DNA of 64,000 bases from Chelativorans salis (GTDB lineage Bacteria > Pseudomonadota > Alphaproteobacteria > Rhizobiales > Rhizobiaceae): assembly GCF_025336525.1 (NCBI RefSeq), contig NZ_JAOCZP010000008.1, positions 124,001 through 188,000 on the forward strand. The letters run 5' to 3'. Under the pieces are notes generated by a model. The model did no database searches and was not told the DNA's origin. It saw only the letters and a list, made by a program, of their open reading frames with translations. Of the stretch, positions 62,420 through 64,000 are shown piece after piece; position 1 is the first letter of the stretch, and the number at the start of each line of letters is the position of its first letter. Position numbers and translations under genes: made by a program.

Positions 62420-63843
62420 GCCTTCGCCGCGGTGTCTGCCCCTCGCTTTCCGCGCCGATGCAAACCGGCGATGGACTGCTTGTGCGCCTCAACCCGGTGG
62501 AGGGGCATCTTTCTGGACGCCAACTGGCGGGGGTTGCGCGGGCGGCCGAGAAGTTTGGCAACGGCATTCTGGAGATCACCGCGCGCGGCAGCCTGCAGGT
62601 GCGGGGGCTGACGGCGGAGAGCGCGGCCGCGCTTGGCGCGGAGGTGGACGCGCTGGGGATAGGGGTGCGCTGGGGGCTGCCGATCGACAGTAGCCCGCTT
62701 GCCGGGCTGGACGCCGAGGAGGTTGCCGATCCGCGTGGGCTCGCGCGGGAGATTTGGGAGCGATGCGAAGAACTGGGGCTGACTTCGCGGCTGGGGCCCA
62801 AGGTTTCGGTAACCGTCGATGGTGGCGGGGTGCTGGGGCTTGGCGGCGTGCTTGCGGACGTGAAGCTGGAGGCAGTGACCGGCGGGGAAGGTTCTGGTGG
62901 GGCAGCACTCCTTCGCGCCCCCCTCTGTCCTGCCGGACATCTCCCCCACAAGGAGGGAGATCGGCAATCATCGAGGCTTTACCGAATCTCAGAAGAAGGT
63001 GCCGACGCGAGCGGCAGACCAATCTCCCCCCTCGTGGGGGAGATATCCGGCAGGACAGAGGGGGGCGCCATAGGGCATACCGTTTCCGACGGGAGTACCA
63101 TCACCTGGCTCCTTCGCGTCGGCAGCACTTCTGCCACTGCCCGCGACCTGGGCTGTTTCGCGCAAGCCGATGCAGCAGAAGCTGCGGTTCGCATCCTCAA
63201 AGCCATTGCCGAACTCGGCGCTGAAGCGCGGGCGCGGGATCTTTCCGATAAGGATTTGGCGGCGGTCACGGGCAGCGAGCCGGTATCCAGCGTCACAGCA
63301 GTAGAGCCTATGCGCCCGCCGGTGGGGAGGTTCGCACTTGTCGGCGGCAGAAAGGCGAGGGGTTCCGTGCTTTCTTATGGGCAGATCGAAAGTGGTGCAC
63401 TTTCCTTCTTTGCAGAAGCCCTTGGCGAAGAGAGGAGCGTGTGCCTCGCGCGCGGCAGGGGCCTCATCGTCCTTGACGTGGCAGAGCACGAGGAGGCGGC
63501 ACTTGTGGGTGCCGCGGAGCGCCTGGGCTTTGTGACGAGGCCCGACGATCCGCGCCTTTCCATCGCCGTTTGCGCGGGCAAGCCGGCCTGTGCCTCGGCA
63601 CACCTGGCCACGAGGCACCTTGCCGACCGGATTGTGGCAAGCCGGCCAGACCTGCTTGACGGCTCCTATCACTTACAACTCTCAGGCTGCGGCAAGCAGT
63701 GTGCCCGTCCCTCCGGCCCTAGGGTAACGCTGGCGGGTGTCGAGGGGGGCTTTGACATCAGCGCTGAAGGCACCGCCATCCCATCCGATCTCGAAGCTCT
63801 GCTTTCGGAGCTGGCCGAGGAACAATTCAGGCAACGCCCATGA
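62416..63843 (+). CDS. cobG: Precorrin-3B synthase with an in-frame repeat insertion
   Basis: A 475-residue enzyme that oxidises precorrin-3A to precorrin-3B in the aerobic cobalamin pathway. It has two ferredoxin-nitrite/sulfite-reductase-like halves; the iron-sulfur/siroheme-type cysteines are C-x5-C in CAGKPACASAHLATRHLAD and C-x3-C in LSGCGKQCARPSGPRV. Codons 165-220 are derived from a palindromic repeat (62908-63075) that leaves the frame open; the remainder is about 419 residues. ATGA overlaps with cobN and cobH show the operon is tight. Whether the interrupted enzyme is active cannot be read; the intact downstream frame argues for it. Confidence 0.9.
   Translation: MSLRRGVCPSLSAPMQTGDGLLVRLNPVEGHLSGRQLAGVARAAEKFGNGILEITARGSLQVRGLTAESAAALGAEVDALGIGVRWGLPIDSSPLAGLDAEEVADPRGLAREIWERCEELGLTSRLGPKVSVTVDGGGVLGLGGVLADVKLEAVTGGEGSGGAALLRAPLCPAGHLPHKEGDRQSSRLYRISEEGADASGRPISPLVGEISGRTEGGAIGHTVSDGSTITWLLRVGSTSATARDLGCFAQADAAEAAVRILKAIAELGAEARARDLSDKDLAAVTGSEPVSSVTAVEPMRPPVGRFALVGGRKARGSVLSYGQIESGALSFFAEALGEERSVCLARGRGLIVLDVAEHEEAALVGAAERLGFVTRPDDPRLSIAVCAGKPACASAHLATRHLADRIVASRPDLLDGSYHLQLSGCGKQCARPSGPRVTLAGVEGGFDISAEGTAIPSDLEALLSELAEEQFRQRP
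62908..63075. repeat. Palindromic repeat element, copy 2, inside cobG
   Basis: A 168-base inverted repeat related to copy 1 (43054-43230). The left arm begins GCGCCCCCCTCTGTCC at 62915; the right arm ends GGGGGGCGC at 63068, followed by CATAGGG, which also follows copy 1. The length chosen from symmetric ends is exactly 56 codons, in phase with cobG. The central part differs between the copies. Exact borders are uncertain by a few bases. It encodes a cysteine- and glycine-containing insert in CobG. Confidence 0.85.
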
Positions 63844-64000
63844 CAACCGATTACATCCGCGACGGCACGGCCATCTACGAGAAATCCTTCGCCATCATCA
63901 GGGCGGAGGCGGATCTTTCACGCTTCTCCGAGGCGCAGGCGGATGTGGCGATGCGCATGATCCATGCCTGCGGGCTAGTCGAGGCGGCGCGTGATTTCGT
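63840..64000 (+). CDS. cobH: Precorrin-8X methylmutase, N-terminal part
   Basis: The first 53 codons of cobH, cut by the window edge. It begins MTTDYIRDGTAIYEKSFAI and contains RAEADLSRFSEAQADVAMRMIHACG, the well-conserved N-terminus of precorrin-8X methylmutase, which moves a methyl group to yield hydrogenobyrinic acid. It overlaps the cobG stop by four bases (ATGA). No judgment is possible on the missing remainder. Confidence 0.94.
   Translation, partial: MTTDYIRDGTAIYEKSFAIIRAEADLSRFSEAQADVAMRMIHACGLVEAARDF

Overview
The window reads as one contiguous high-GC chromosomal segment of an alphaproteobacterium, most likely a Hyphomicrobiales (Rhizobiales) member close to Mesorhizobium, Chelativorans or Nitratireductor. 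The basis is the CoxMNOP-type oxidase, the Paracoccus-style cobalamin genes (cobW-cobN-cobG-cobH), the coupled urt-ure operon, the many sugar ABC importers, and a palindromic repeat whose out-of-frame translation (PLVGEMSGRTEGG-like) I recall as common in that group. The genus is inference; there is no rRNA or tRNA gene in the window to anchor it.

Layout. (1) 0.2-11.1 kb, minus strand: a urea operon reading urtA-urtB-urtC-urtD-urtE-ureD-ureA-ureJ/hupE-ureB-ureC, then lysE and a peroxiredoxin. Most junctions are 4-base overlaps or very short gaps, so uptake and hydrolysis of urea are probably one transcript. The accessory genes ureE, ureF and ureG are absent. (2) 11.4-15.7 kb, plus strand, divergent from urtA: a very large hybrid histidine kinase whose sensor is an NCS1-type permease domain plus a cysteine-rich module, translationally coupled to a LuxR-type response regulator. 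Position suggests it controls urea or nitrogen-compound uptake. (3) 15.8-31.7 kb, plus strand: a carbohydrate locus with an FAH-family enzyme, a LacI repressor, a cytoplasmic heparinase II/III-like lyase, a peptide-type oligosaccharide ABC importer, a DUF2264 protein, a 2-hydroxyacid dehydrogenase, an unusual acyltransferase/toroid fusion and a ThuA protein. Operator-like palindromes (ACGCAAAACTTGCGT type) precede the repressor and the lyase, and related half-sites precede the importer. The set fits uptake and cytoplasmic depolymerisation of a uronic-acid-containing oligosaccharide that I cannot name. (4) 31.8-38.2 kb: a DUF2189 membrane protein, a coxMNOP-type aa3 cytochrome c oxidase with a subunit IV (minus strand), a 26-residue membrane microprotein and a soluble cytochrome c (plus strand). 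(5) 38.2-50.5 kb, minus strand: two sugar ABC importers, one MalK-type ATPase, anhydro-N-acetylmuramic acid kinase, a LacI regulator and a GH127 beta-L-arabinofuranosidase. The second importer lacks its own ATPase and probably borrows the first one's. (6) 50.7-52.2 kb: a transglycosylase-like lipoprotein and a TetR regulator. (7) 52.4-64.0 kb: cobalamin genes: a PTP-type phosphatase coupled to cobC, cobD, the unit cbtB-cbtA-cobP-cobO, and DUF1636-cobW-cobN-cobG-cobH. Two back-to-back cobalamin riboswitches face outward between cbtB and the DUF1636 gene.

Most notable observations: the permease-histidine kinase fusion; a palindromic repeat inserted in frame inside cobG, with a sister copy between a binding-protein gene and its permease gene; the acyltransferase-toroid fusion within the oligosaccharide locus; the paired operator sites; a possible missing phosphatase next to cobC; and the microprotein next to the oxidase. 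Start codons were chosen by reading Shine-Dalgarno-like sequences and family length by eye; no database search was possible.
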